Part shown: piece after piece, positions 1-11,900 of the stretch | Position numbering within the stretch: position 1 is the stretch's first letter | Layout: each line of letters begins with the position of its first letter | NCBI GenBank assembly: GCA_000827205.1 | Contig: KN832561.1 | Location: 1-64,000 of the forward strand | DNA: 64,000 nt | Reading direction: 5' to 3' | Source: Plicaturopsis crispa FD-325 SS-3 | Taxonomy: Eukaryota; Basidiomycota; Agaricomycetes; Amylocorticiales; Amylocorticiaceae | The notes under the pieces: model-generated | The model's database searches: none | Seen by the model: only the letters and a program-made list of their open reading frames with translations | What the model was told of the DNA's origin: nothing | Made by a program: the position numbers and the translations under genes

Positions 1-504
1 TTTTCTCCCTGGTTGACCTTGTGATCGATCACCTGTCCGTAGCCGGACTTAACCGGCCCAGCCTAGGGCCGGGCGTTTGATCATCTGGTCGTACCTCGAG
101 AATTGTTCTTATCTCTTATCATAGGCCGGGCCAATCGCGATAATCTCGCGATTGCGTCATTCCGACTCAGCGCGGACATATGACCATTGTAATTTTAACC
201 GACCTATCATCCTCTAGCGCTTTATCTTGAATCCGAGCGGCACTCCGTGCCGCCGCGCATTTGACGCATCCTCCGTTATCGTCGTGGTTTCGACGATCCG
301 GATTAAGGTATTAGTCGTTATCTACGTGAGATCGGACGCTCCGATCGGATCGATAACTCGTTTCTCACGATTATCGCCATTACGTATATATACCCCGCAA
401 AAGTACTGACGAGCTACAATCAGCGAAAGTTCTCATTCGACGCCTAGCGCCTAGTGAACTTTACTTTTGCCTATACTCGCCAGCCTGGTGTTTTATTATC
501 TCCT
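1..504. other. Outer left flank, unclassified, rich in short hairpins
   Basis: No credible gene is seen. Three short perfect inverted repeats stand about 95 bp apart: 133-140 with 146-153, 237-243 with 247-253, and 330-336 with 340-346. A TATA-like stretch lies near 383-392. This segment has no partner in the right arm; homology between the arms starts only at the telomeric tract. It could be part of a dispersed repeat or mobile element inserted into, or joined to, a former chromosome end. I cannot assign a family. Confidence 0.4.
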
Positions 505-525
505 CCCTAACCCTAACCCTAACCC
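505..525. repeat. Interstitial telomeric tract, (CCCTAA)3CCC
   Basis: Three perfect CCCTAA units plus CCC. Read left to right, this is the strand expected at a left chromosome end (TTAGGG on the complement), so the arm to its right lies where subtelomere would lie. The tract is internal because 504 bp precede it. Inter-arm homology begins exactly at its last CCC: the right arm matches up to ATTATTGGG ending at 63,180 and has no TTAGGG units beyond. Confidence 0.85.
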
Positions 526-1619
526 AATAATCTAGGGGATCGCTCATGTTCCTGCTTGATGGCACACTCATCTCGATCACGCACGATACACTCCGTCGCG
601 TAGCATGCATCCCGCGCTCACGCTCGCGTGCCACACGCATCTTCCTCGTCGCCAACTAGTAGAGCCTAGCGGTGCCCTCGCGGATCCGTAAGCGAGGCTC
701 CCGAATGTGCGCGCGGGTGCATGGTGGCTGGAGTCCGTCCAGCGTCTGGTACTTTCCTCTGCTGTCACGGTTTTGTTGGGCATCTCGCAGTCTCGTTGAG
801 ACATCTCACCGTTTTCGTCGCCCCCCGTTCTCCGTGGCTTCCAGACTTATCCGCCTCACACCTCTTCCATCCTCACACCTTCAACTGCCTCCCGCGCGAT
901 CCTACGTGTCTGTAACGCACCCTTGTGTGCTTGTGCATGCACTTATCAATCGGTCTATCTGAGCTGCGCGGGAGGTGTTGGTCTCGAAGGGTGTTGGTAT
1001 GGTGTGCGTGTGCGCGTATTGTCCTCTCCTCCTCTCGTGCTGCTCCTCCCTCCCCCAAATGTCCCTCCCCGTGCAGACGTCCCTCCCTCCTGCAGCCGCG
1101 CGCACCATGCACATTTCGTGTCGACATTTCGTGGCACGTTGTATCGACATTTCGTGGCACGTTGTATCGATATATTCGTAACCGAGTGCTACACGCTGAC
1201 GCTAACACCGCGCTTTCTTATCAGGTGTGTGGTGTGTGTTCGTACGTACGCGGTATATCCGGACTCGCTAACGGTCTCCAGGCTCACGCTCTGACGGTCT
1301 TGGTTTTAGTGCGGTACTTGCGGGCGCGTTTAGACTCGGAGAACTTGCGCACACGATCGCGATGTATATACTCTAGTCACGAATACATGCATCGACTTCA
1401 CTCTATTCAGACAGCTGCGAGCACGACACGTTTGAGCTGAGCATTACCTGTATCATATGTACAATGTTGCATGACGGACACCCGCGTACGAGCGTGGGAC
1501 GGTAGAGTGAGCAAGACGATGGATGGCCTGAATGACGTGGGTTGGCAGCGAGTAGGCGATGTGGGCACTGAACAAGAGTCGCGAAACGAGGTCATCTACA
1601 CGCATCCGCCGCAAGCTTA

Positions 1620-3240
1620 ATCATTGAACACAATCAATCGTCGGCCGCGCGCAGTGCCACAGCGTGCAAGGCTTGCACGATTGAGACAGTGCTCGCTGTG
1701 GACGTTGCGGCGGGCGGCGGCGCGCAGATATCGGACCGTAGATACGCGTGGGCAGGAGAGTATACGCGTGGACGGGGGAAGATATGTAGGACATACGAGC
1801 TTGTCAAATGGATGCGGTCACTTTGCGCGCCAATCATCCGCCACAGAACACGCAGACACAAACCTATCAATTGTGTACTGTTCGCAGCGAGCGCGGAGCC
1901 TACACGATTGAGGAAGGGTCCTGAGTGCTGCGCCGGGCGGTGGTGTGCAGCGCTGAACCACTAGGACGCTGTACGGAATATACTGAGACGCTGCATGAAG
2001 GAAAACACTCGGCGAGGCGTTTGAAAAGCCGACATCTGCACGCCAAACATCCGCCGCACCATCTTCATGCGAGCCTGATCAATCGTGGACTGCTCGCAGC
2101 GAGCGCGTAGCTTACACGATTGAGGGAGGGCACTTGGTGCTGCGGCGGGCGGTGGTGGGCAGCGTCGAGCCACTATCTAGACATGTACAGTGCACGGAGA
2201 AAGCACTAGGACGCTGCGTGAAGGAAAACACTTGGCGAGGCGCGTGAAATGCGGACTTCTGCACACCAATCACCGTCGCACCATCCCCATGCTTGCCTGA
2301 TCAATCGTGGACTGCTCGCGGCGAGCGCGTGAGGCCTGTACGATTGAAGGAGGGCGCTGGGTGCTGCGGCGGGCGGGGGTGTGCAGAAATCGGACCATAG
2401 ATACGCCTGTACAGAAACATATACACAGGACATACGAGCTTGCCAGACGTGTGTAGTCATCTGCACCCCAATCATCCGCCACAAGCCTCAATATGAGGCC
2501 AAATCAATCGTCGACCGCGCGCTGCGAGCGCGGAGCCTGCACGATTGAGGGACGACCTTGGACGTTGCGGCGGGTAGTGGTGGGCAGCGTTGAGCTACCA
2601 AAAATGCTACACGGATAAACACCCACGGTGAGAGTCGCGAAACTAGGACATCTGCACGCCAATCATCCGCCGCAAGGCCGAATGTGGAACAAAATCAATC
2701 GTCGGCCGCGCGCGCGATGAGTGCGAAGCTGGCGCGATTGAGGGAGTGCCAGTGATGAGTGCTGCGGCGGGCGGTGGTGTGCGGAGTTGAGCCACTGGGA
2801 TGTTGCGAAAATCTAGACATGGACGGTGCACGGAGAAAAACACGCAGCGAGGCAAATAAGAGGCGGACATCTGCGCACCAATCATCCGCCGCAGCTTGTG
2901 GGAGTTGCGGCGAATCAATCGAGGACTACTCGCGGCGAGCGCGGAGCCTCCACGATTGAGAGAAGGCTCTGGATGCTGCGGCGGGGGGTGGTGTGCAGCG
3001 TTGAACCTCTGGGCTGTGCGAGAATATAGACATGGACGTCGCACGGAGACCAACACGCGGAGAGGCGTGAGAGGCGGTCATCTGCGCACCAATCATCTGC
3101 CGCAACATTTTTCATGCAAACCCGATCAATCGTGGACTGTGCGCAGCGAGCGCGAGCGGCCTGCATGATTGAGGAAGGGCGTTGAGTGCTGCGGCGGGCG
3201 ATGGTGGGCATCATTGCACCATTAGCGTGTGATCACAAAC
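1620..3240 (+). repeat. Family A hairpin-unit array, left arm (about 8 units)
   Basis: Units recur every ~190-235 bp; the motif resembling ATCAATCGT occurs near 1631, 1865, 2079, 2302, 2504, 2694, 2916 and 3127. Each unit has an outer stem TCAATCGTG ... CACGATTGA (example 2079-2087 with 2115-2123) enclosing an inner stem GCTCGC-a-GCGAGC (2092-2097 with 2099-2104). A G-rich box with GCGGCGGGCGGTGGTG and a box whose complement reads GCGGATGATTGGCGTGCAG separate the hairpins. Coding was rejected because frames are broken and not shared between units. Confidence 0.75.
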
Positions 3241-5654
3241 TACAAAGAAAGCCGTCCAACCCGGCCACAGACCGCGCATTCACCGCTGTCAAGTGGACTG
3301 GATGGATCCATCGGACGGATGGCGCGTCGGATATCGCGCATCATACGCAGGGTGGAGAACCATGGGCACTTCGCAGCGGTGGATAGCCGGGTGATAGTGA
3401 CGGGATGGAAGTCGGGTGACAGCGAGATGGACCGCGGAACAGGTGAGACGGACGGGGGAGATACTGAGACGAACGGGGGAGATATTGAGATGGACAGAAG
3501 AAACCGAGATGGACTTAATCAGAAGGTAAACGACAAGTCAACGACGTCCGATGCCGTATTAAAACGCCCGCCAACCCACTTGATCGAGACAATGCGTCGA
3601 CCGGGTGTCAATCGTGCGCAGGGCGCGACGCTCACTGCACGATCGATGGGTGTCCGAATGTGTGTCGGCGGGGGCGGTGTAGGGGCACACGGCGCGACTG
3701 AAAGGAAAGGTGCGTGCAAGAAAAAGAGAGGAAGGATGTAAGGGGTATGGAGATAAACGTGTTGGGCATGGTGCATCGTAGCCGACTATCCACCGCTCTG
3801 AAACTTATGGATTAATCAATCGGGAGCTTGTGCGCGCCAATGCGAGTTGGCTTCCGATTGAGTGAGGACCAAATTTGCTGCGGAGCGGTGGGTGTGCGGA
3901 GGACGGGTGCACGATGCGGTGCACGATGCGGAGAACGCGCGTGTGGACACATTGAGACAGTGTCTGTCGACATAGAATGGTGTGGGCCAGTAACTGACCG
4001 ATTGCAAGGGGAAGTGTGAGAGGAGAGGAGGGGACGTACACGTCGAGGAAACGAGTGTCGATCGGTGACGATCGGTATTCAGAGAGTGGGGACGCGGGGA
4101 CGTCTGAGACGTTTGCAGAGCTCATCGCTGTCGATGGGCCTTGTGTGCCGCTGCCCTCACTGCCAAGACGCATCGGTCGACAAGAGAGCGCAGCTGAGTT
4201 CAATGCGGCGCGCCATCTCCATGAACGATCGAATGGGTGCTCGTTCGCGGGAGCAGCGGGATGTGGAGGTGGACAGTAGATGGCCAGCAGACTAGTACTG
4301 GATAACGAATCTTGGGAGAGCAGAGATGGTGGATCGACGAGCATGGGGTTGATAAGAGATCGGTAGGAAAGTGTGAAGTCGGAGGAGCGAGGAGAGGACA
4401 GACGAGCGCAGGGAGGGGTTGAGGAAGACACGTGGCCGGGCGATGCCGAGATCATGTGCCATCGATTGAGCTCGTCGCGTTCGTCGTTGTGCTCGACGTC
4501 AACGTTTTAACCCTGTCGTCATCGTCGTCGGCCGCGATGGCGCACCCGCTCTGTCGATAACCCTCGTCTTACTTAGGCGCGTTCACCCTGCTCGTCATCT
4601 ATCCACTGTGCGCCTCGACCGGATCTCTGCGTCGATGCTGCTGCTCGTCGCAGCTATGGCCCGTTGCATCGTGCATCGCCATATGCATGTCTCTGGTCTC
4701 TCTGGCAAGTCCATCCTCCGTCGCTTTTGGGCACGTATACACTAATCTTGTTTCTCCAGCCCCTTCTCATCCTGCCCTCAGTCGGGTGCCAACCCTCCTC
4801 CTCCCGCGCGCTTACACCACACCACCGATGTGCCCACACCATGCCCCGCTGCTCTCAGCGGCGGGGCCTCGCGGGCTCATGAGAGGAAGTGAACTCTGTC
4901 GCGCGGGTGTCTGCGGGCGCGTATTGACGTGGCTGTTACTCGTACCATCGACTCGCCCGCGCTGGATGGCACGTACGTCCTCCGATGAACTATTGGTTGT
5001 CGTATACAGTGCGTTTATGTTCTTTTTTGTTATTCTGAGGCACTGCATGTGCTTTGCGCTCCCTCCCGCTCTCCAGCCTAAGCAGCCCTCCTCCCGCGCG
5101 CCTCGAACGCGCCCCATATACGTCCTCCACGCACAGCTGCCCGTAGCAAATGTGCTTTCGTGGGCTCATTTGGTTGTCGCTGGGTATGACGCGCGGGCGT
5201 GCTGAGCTGTCTGGGCGCGGGTGTGCACGTCTCAACGTGAATGGTGTGTGACTAAGCGAATCCCTATTCTCTTCCTCTCAACCCACGTTTCCTCCACAAC
5301 CTACATTGTTCCAGACCACAACGCGTGCAACATCACTGCCATAGCCTACGCACTACCCCTCCCGCACCCGTCTCGACGCGACGTCATCTGCAATGCGTCC
5401 GTGTGCCCATGTGCGCTCGCGTGTCCTTGCAGATGTAGAATACACGTCGAGGTCGGTGCGGGAGCGTGGTGTTGTTCTCGGCTTCGGTGGTCGGTGCTGC
5501 TTTTCGCGCTGCCTTTCGCGTTCTCGTTTGCAGATCCTCTCGTCCTTGCTTGCTGGTTGATAGAAAATCCGTCTCGTCCTCGTCTCAGGTTGCATTCTTG
5601 CATACTACGACGTATCAACGCACCGTCTGCCTCCCGCACCATCTCGCCCGCTCC

Positions 5655-6080
5655 CCTGTATCTACGTGTGCCCGCGTGCGCGTGCAGATACATTCCAGAG
5701 ACGGGCAAGTGATGCGGGGGGCTCGTGTCGTTGTCGACGTCGGTGGTCACCCGGTCACTGTCGGACGTTGGCGTTCGCTTTTGGGCGTCGGTGGTCGCTT
5801 TTGGGCGTCGGTGGTCGCTTTTGGGCGTCGGTGGTCGCTCTCGGGCGTCGGTGGTCACTCTCTAGCGTCTGTCGTCACTCTCTAGCGTCGGTGGTTACTC
5901 TCGGCCCGTTCTACGTCGCTGCCTTCCATGACCGCCCAGTGTGCCCAAGGATCAACGCACCGTCTTCCTCCCGCATCATCTCGCCCGCGCCCCTGTATCT
6001 GCAATGTGCACCGCGTGCGCGTGCGCGTGCAGATACATTCCACAGACGGGTAAGTGATGCGGGAGGCTCGCGTGTGGCGT
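5655..6080 (+). repeat. Two copies of a ~35-bp core plus 20-bp minisatellite
   Basis: A core that includes CAGATACATTCCA and ACGGG(C/T)AAGTGATGCGG occurs twice (near 5,685-5,720 and 6,029-6,065). Between them, 5,777-5,896 is six tandem copies of a 20-bp unit containing GGGCGTCGGTGGTC. The right arm carries four copies of the core and two minisatellite blocks, so this locus was amplified there or reduced here. Confidence 0.8.
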
Positions 6081-7793
6081 TCTCGACGTCGGTGGTCGCC
6101 GCGTCTTTCGCTTATCACTCGCGTTCTTAGCGTAGCCCCGGTGCGCCTGCTCGAATGGATGTGTACTCGTGCGTATGATTGATATTCATTCACGGTCTAC
6201 TGATATCTATTTAGGGTCTCCAGCCGCCCGCGTCCTTGGATTCCTGCTGTTTGGTACGGTACGCGGTACGACTTGCAACTTGCGGCGGGCGGGCACAGAC
6301 GAAATCGCGATGTATCTATCATAGACTCTAGTCACGAATACACATATCTACCCCACTCTCTTTGTCCTTTCCGTGTTTTAGCGTCAATACTCAAAGAATT
6401 TATTGTGCACTCTTGTATAACGGGAGGATAACTACGGAGTTGACTGGCGAGTTTGTAGAGGAAACTAGACTATTGCCAATGAGAGTAAAGGCTGTAAGTA
6501 GTCCTCCGTGCGGGTGATAAGCAATCCACCTGCGATACACAAACCACGGATCCGCCGCAACCAGCCAACGAGATTGTTATCGGTCGAGAGCCAACGCTGC
6601 ACGGCGACCACAAGCTTGGCTGCACGACCGAAGGCGGTCGTTTGGTAGGTTGTGTCGGGCGAGCAGGTCTTTGTGAAACAGGTGTTCGCCTGTGTGTACC
6701 CGGGTCTATCGAAGGGTCGGGGAATCACATAGCAAGCGCAAACGAAGAAACAAATAGAATCCAAGATAACAAAACAGGAATCGCGAGCACAGCGCACCCC
6801 ATACACTAGACCGCTACCATTCCTATCCATCAAGCATCGATCGTGCGTGCAAGGTGGAAAGCGCGGGCGACACGATGGAAGGCACGGGCGACGTGGGCAC
6901 TGGCAGCGGATAGGCGATGCGGACACTGGTAGCGGGAAGGAAAATGCGATACGAACGCACAAAAACACAGAACCTTAACCAATCATCACGCGCACCTGCA
7001 AACCAAGTAACCACCGCTCCGACTTCGACTCCATTGCCTTCAGCATAGCTGACTCCTTTGCCTTCAGCATAGCTCCCGATGGACCGACCACGCACACATA
7101 GGGCACGCGGGGTACAGGAGCTAGGCGCGGACGAGAGGGTTGGAGCGGTGGGCTGGTGGTGGAAGGGCGATCGTGAGGGTTTAGTGTCTGCACGAGAGCG
7201 GCGGGGAGTTTGCACGAGAGCGGCGGGGAGCTGGGGTGCGACGGGACGATAGAGGATGCCAGTGAAATAGAGGACGACTGTGAAATAGAAAACGAAATCG
7301 GGTATGGAGGATATCAGTGTAATAAGGAACGCAGAAACTCGATCGAGGCATAAACGCACCCTTAGCAACAGCCATCGCTCCAAATTATATTGCGTTTATG
7401 AAAGCTCACACTGACCAATCGCGCATATAGAGGGCGTGCGGGCTGTAGGAGCTGGAACGTAGAACAACAGAGTTGGAGCGGTGGGTACTGAGCGGAGACT
7501 AGCGGAGAGCGATCGATAAGGGGTTGGAGGCTTGGACGAGAGTGGTGTGCCGCCGCCGCGTTCGGGTAAAACCACCGCTACCCTGCTTAAAAAGTAGATG
7601 GGCAATCGCTCGTGTGCGGCCGCGCGGACAATGCCAGCGTGGCGCCTGCACGAGCGAGCGCGCCCGGAGGGAGCGGTGGTGGACCGTATAGGCAGGGGCG
7701 CTGGTGGGACTGTGTAGGGAGACGGGGGTGCGAGTGTACCACGGCAGCGACGGAGGAGGGAGGCCGTAATTTGAGGTGCGTTGAACTGGGTGC

Positions 7794-7911
7794 ATGACAG
7801 CCAGCGAGACGTCGATGACAGCCGGCGAGACGTCGATGACAGCCGACAACGCGTCGATGATGAGTACGACGCGACGATGATGAGTACGACGCGCCGACGA
7901 TAAGTACGACC
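7794..7911 (+). repeat. 20-21-bp minisatellite
   Basis: Three tandem 21-bp units containing TGACAGCC(A/G)GCGAGACGTC (7,795-7,857) run into about three 20-bp units containing TGAGTACGACGCG. A shorter, diverged counterpart lies near 55,070-55,140 in the right arm. Confidence 0.75.
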
Positions 7912-8159
7912 ACACAGAAAAAGCGAGAAAACAAGAAAACAAGAACGTGAAAGCACACGCCAGCCTGCCACCGTGCCGTACCCGTTCGAAAGCCCCACCG
8001 CTGCCCTGCTTGAAAAGTAAATGGGCAATCGCTCGTGTGCGGCCGCGCGGACAACCCGAGCGCGGCGTCTGCACGAGCGAGTGCGCTGAGGAAGGGAGCG
8101 GTGGGAGAGCGGGTACGGCGATAGACGGTGACGGTGCAAGAGACGATAGACGGTGCGCG

Positions 8160-8203
8160 GGCGGTGAAAGGCAGGGCTAGCGGACGGTGAAAGGCAGAGC
8201 CAG
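8160..8203 (+). repeat. Two copies of a 23-bp unit (four copies in the right arm)
   Basis: Two adjacent copies containing CGGTGAAAGGCAG(A/G)GC(T/C)AG. The complement is present as four clean tandem copies at 54,732-54,823, so copy number differs between the arms. Confidence 0.7.
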
Positions 8204-9192
8204 CAGATCGAGGACCAGTCGAAATAGATGTGTATGCGCGACGTTAGGTTGCGCGCCGACGTAACGAACCACTGACCGGCTCCTCTTCAGTGCCGAGCTA
8301 GATCATAGGCCACCGCGCGGTGAGCGCTATAGCTGCATGATCGAGACTGGGAGAAAAGGTGCCGGATGTGGGCGTCAAATGCGTGGCATCCAATGGTGAA
8401 GACAGGTAAGGGCACAAACGGTGAAAGCGCAGAGAACACGAATGGCGAAATGTGGGCCGAGCGTCGATATAGTAGGCCGAGCTCCACCCTATGATTGGAC
8501 CCTCCCCGCTATGCTACGATATCACGACGATGGATCGTGCGATACCGCTGCGGGTCTGCGCGTGCGCGATCCAGTGTGTGATGCGTTGCTGGAGCGGGGA
8601 GGAGGGTGGGGTGGGTGCGGCAGAGCGGAATGTAAGGTGTGGCAGAGCGGAATGTACGCACAACCAAGAAAAAAAATAGAGCAAGGACCGTACGCACGAG
8701 GTTAGGCAGCAGAGGCGCAATCCGACCTCTGACCCGCCAAAATACACACTTCGCTCTAGATCATGGGCCAAGCACTATGGCGGGCTCCATGGGGGGAATT
8801 CGAACACGGCGGGTGTGGGTTTAGCGTGGAAAGCGAGTGTAGCGATCAGCGAGTGCGGGCAGAGCGTCAAGCGCCCGAAGCTGGTAGCGGGAGCACAGTG
8901 ATACCTGAATCGAGGACGACAGACAGGCGGGATCACATAGCATGGTAGTTATTGACAGATGCAGAGAGACGAGTGCGTGCGAGAAGGACGAAAACAAGGC
9001 CTGAGAAAACGAGCACGGGCAGCGTCGTCGAGAGGACAGCCGCTGCAGTATTTCGACCCGCTAGAGCTTGGGCACCCGAAGATGCACAAGGTCGATCGCG
9101 AGTCGAGCGAGCACTCCAGCGGGTGGTCGTAGACGTACGCATGGGCCGAGAAAGAGCAAGACAAAGGGTTACGGAGGCGAACGAGGAGATCG

Positions 9193-9951
9193 ATCCCCGA
9201 CTCTTGGAACAAGAGAGGGTTGTGTCGGCGAGAATCGTAAAAACGTCTGTTGCAGCTCAACCGGCATCTATTGATCGTGAGAATCTTATGTAATGGGTCT
9301 TGCGGTGTGCTCGCAGAGTTTTTGTCGCTCTGTCCCAAGGGGGTACGCAAGAGGCGAACGAAAGCAGACACCGACGTCTACATCGCTGTGCATGTACCGC
9401 TAGTTTCTGTTGCGAAAATGTATCGTTATGACTTAGAAGCCTTTAGTTCTCGTCTGGTCGCGTTGCAACCGTGAGTCTCGCTGCGTCCCTATCCGCGGTC
9501 ACCGGTGCGACGCGACAGGACGCGACAGGACGCGACGCGTTTGAGTAGCTGTATTGTTTCTAGTACACGAATTCGAAAATCGGGGCTGTGACACCCACAG
9601 TGCACACTGATTTCTAGCGAAATGCGGTCGACTGCGAAGCTTTAGCCCCTCTAGCCAGCGCAAACGTTGTGCATTGGATTCCTCCTAGATAGATTTCAGT
9701 GCAAATCTCTGATAGCGCTGCACCGCGCCCGTTATCCCGCTCAAATTCTCCGGACGCCCATGCTAATAGGCAGCAGAAAGCCTCTGATACCACACAATTT
9801 GATACTGCAGTACTCAGAAAGAACGAAGAAACATGGCGCGGATACTGGTATACAAATAGTGGAAAATTACTAGAGACGATGAATGGAAAACGTTAACTAT
9901 TTTGAAAAGGCTTGAAGGGATTGACAGTGGAGAACACGAAGAGTCGGGGAT
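9193..9951. mobile_element. Left-arm-specific insertion with 13-bp inverted ends
   Basis: The segment begins ATCCCCGACTCTT (9,193-9,205) and ends AAGAGTCGGGGAT (9,939-9,951), a perfect 13-bp inverted pair. The right arm runs from the equivalent of GAGGAGATCGAT almost straight into AGAAGCG.GGCCGGGC (around 53,675-53,695), lacking the whole block. That makes this a length difference between otherwise aligned arms. The AT at each end may be part of the inverted repeat or a 2-bp target duplication. No transposase-like frame is present. Inside lies a 10-bp tandem repeat (9,508-9,539, GACAGGACGC units). A short non-autonomous DNA transposon is the best reading; a deletion in the right arm is the alternative. 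Confidence 0.55.
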
Positions 9952-10599
9952 GGGCGCGTACGCGCCGCTAACGATGGAAGAAGCGTTGCCGGGCGATGCC
10001 GAGATTGAGTTTGTGACGGTCGAGCTCGACGATGACGACCGCTCTTGCTCGTTCGTCTCAACCACTCGCTATCCAGTGACCGGCCATGGCCAGCGACGGT
10101 CGTCTGCTCAGCGCGCGTCATCGATCGTCCTTCCTGTGCCGTGCGTACCCACCTCGTTCTCGTGCTAACCCGTGCTAAACCTCCGCTTTCCTACACTAGA
10201 CCCCGCTGAACTCGGGCTCATCGATCGCCTGTGCACTCTATCCAACCTGTCCTTTCTCCTTCTCCGCCGCGCCAACGTTAACCCTGCCCGCTGAAAACCA
10301 CCACCCGCTGTTGGCTCTCCACTACCGCCCGCTGCGCACCTCCCCTCCATCGCTCGACCGCGTAGCTCTCGCCATCTCGATCGCGTAGTCCTCGCAAGCG
10401 CGATCGAGCGGGCAGAAAATGGAGAGTGCGCAGCTATGGTCAATTGGGTTATGTCCTGCAGCGGATGGCCATGGTCCTTCCACTGGCAGGGGTCGGCATC
10501 TCGCTTGCTCTGTGTGCTCACGCCTTTTACTCACCCCGCTTGATATCGCATCCATCCATCCGTTCATCGTTTCTAAGCAGTTCCCTCGCACCCACCATC

Positions 10600-11900
10600 A
10601 TACCCCGCTGCGCCATCCCTAGATCTCTCGATCTTGCAGAAAGCGCGTACATACGCGACGCTCTCACAACGATCGATTTCTGTAATCTAAGAACGTTGGT
10701 GCAGCGGTGCATTACGGGGTTGTGTGGGTCTCATTGGTGTTCGTCCTCATTGTCTCTTAGTGGTCATCTGGTGTTCTCGAGCACTCACCGTCCTACCCCG
10801 CTGCACAGCATTCGGCCATCTCGATCGTGCGGAAAGCGCGCGCATGCGCACGGCACTCCCGACAATCGATTGTGCATTCGACTCCTCCGTGCAGCGGTGC
10901 TTCACGGGGGTTGCACCGGTCTCGCTGCTGTCCGTTCTTGTCACATCTACTCATCCGTCATTCTAAGGAATTCTGTGCAACTGCCATACCCCGCTGCACA
11001 CCGCCTATCACTCTCGATCGTGCGGGGAGCGTATGCATGCGCGCGGCGCTCTCCCGACGATCGATCGTGTGGTGGACTCCTCTGTGCAGCGGTGCATCAC
11101 GGGGGTTGTTTGGATCTCTTCGTCGTCAGTCCTTCGTGCCGCACTGACTCTCGTTTCTGAGCAAGCCTATGCACCCACCGTCCTATACCGCTGCACACCG
11201 TTTGATTGTCTCGATCGTGCAGGGAGCGCGTTCCTGTGCGCGGCGTGTTCCCGACGATCGATCAATTGTACAGAATCTGGAGCGGTGCATCGCGGGGGTT
11301 GCATGGGTCCCGCTGTCGTATGTTCTTGTCGTCTGTCCTCCATATCGTATTCATCCGTCCTTTCTGAGCAAGCCTGCGCACCCGCCGTACTACCCCGCTG
11401 CACACCGCCTATCACTCTCGATCGTGCGGGGAGCGTATGCATGCGCGCGGCGCTCTCCCGACGATCGATCGTGTAGTGGACTCCTCTGTGCAGCGGTATA
11501 TCTCGGTGCTTGTGTAGATCTCATTGGAGTCGGTCCTCTGTGTCGCAGCCATCCATCCGTCGTTTCCGAGCAATCCTGCGTACCCGCCGTCCCACCCCGC
11601 TGCATACCATCCCGCCGTCTCGATCGCTCGGGAAATGCGCGGCGTTTTCCCGACGATTGATAAACATCAGCCATGGTTATGCAGCGGTGCATCATGGGGG
11701 TTGCGTAGTGTCTCGTCGTCGTCTGTCCTTGCTACATCCATTCTTCATATTGCAAGTATCCATTGTGCTAATGTGCGCAGCTCTCTCGCAGTCCACCGTC
11801 ACATTCCGCTGCATACCATTCTGTCGTCTCGATCGTTTGGGGAGCGCGTGCACGCCTACGCCCGACGATCGATCATGATAGAACATGGATTCGCAGCGGT
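10600..11900 (+). repeat. Family B hairpin-unit array, left arm (about 7 units)
   Basis: CTCGATCGTGC-like starts recur near 10,627, 10,820, 11,012, 11,210, 11,416, 11,619 and 11,828, a period of about 190-210 bp. Each unit pairs CGATCGTGCGGGGAGCG with a downstream CTCTCCCGACGATCG across a short GC-rich loop. It continues with GTGCAGCGGTGCATCACGGG and ends with CCCCGCTGCACA. The GCAGCGGTG and CCGCTGCAC boxes resemble the G-rich box of family A, suggesting two branches of one repeat. Frames stay open over long distances but are not conserved between arms. Confidence 0.75.

Noticed and set aside
10600-11900. CRISPR-like array
   Set aside because: Repeats are ~200 bp, imperfect and hairpin-bearing with similar spacers, in a eukaryotic genome with no cas genes.
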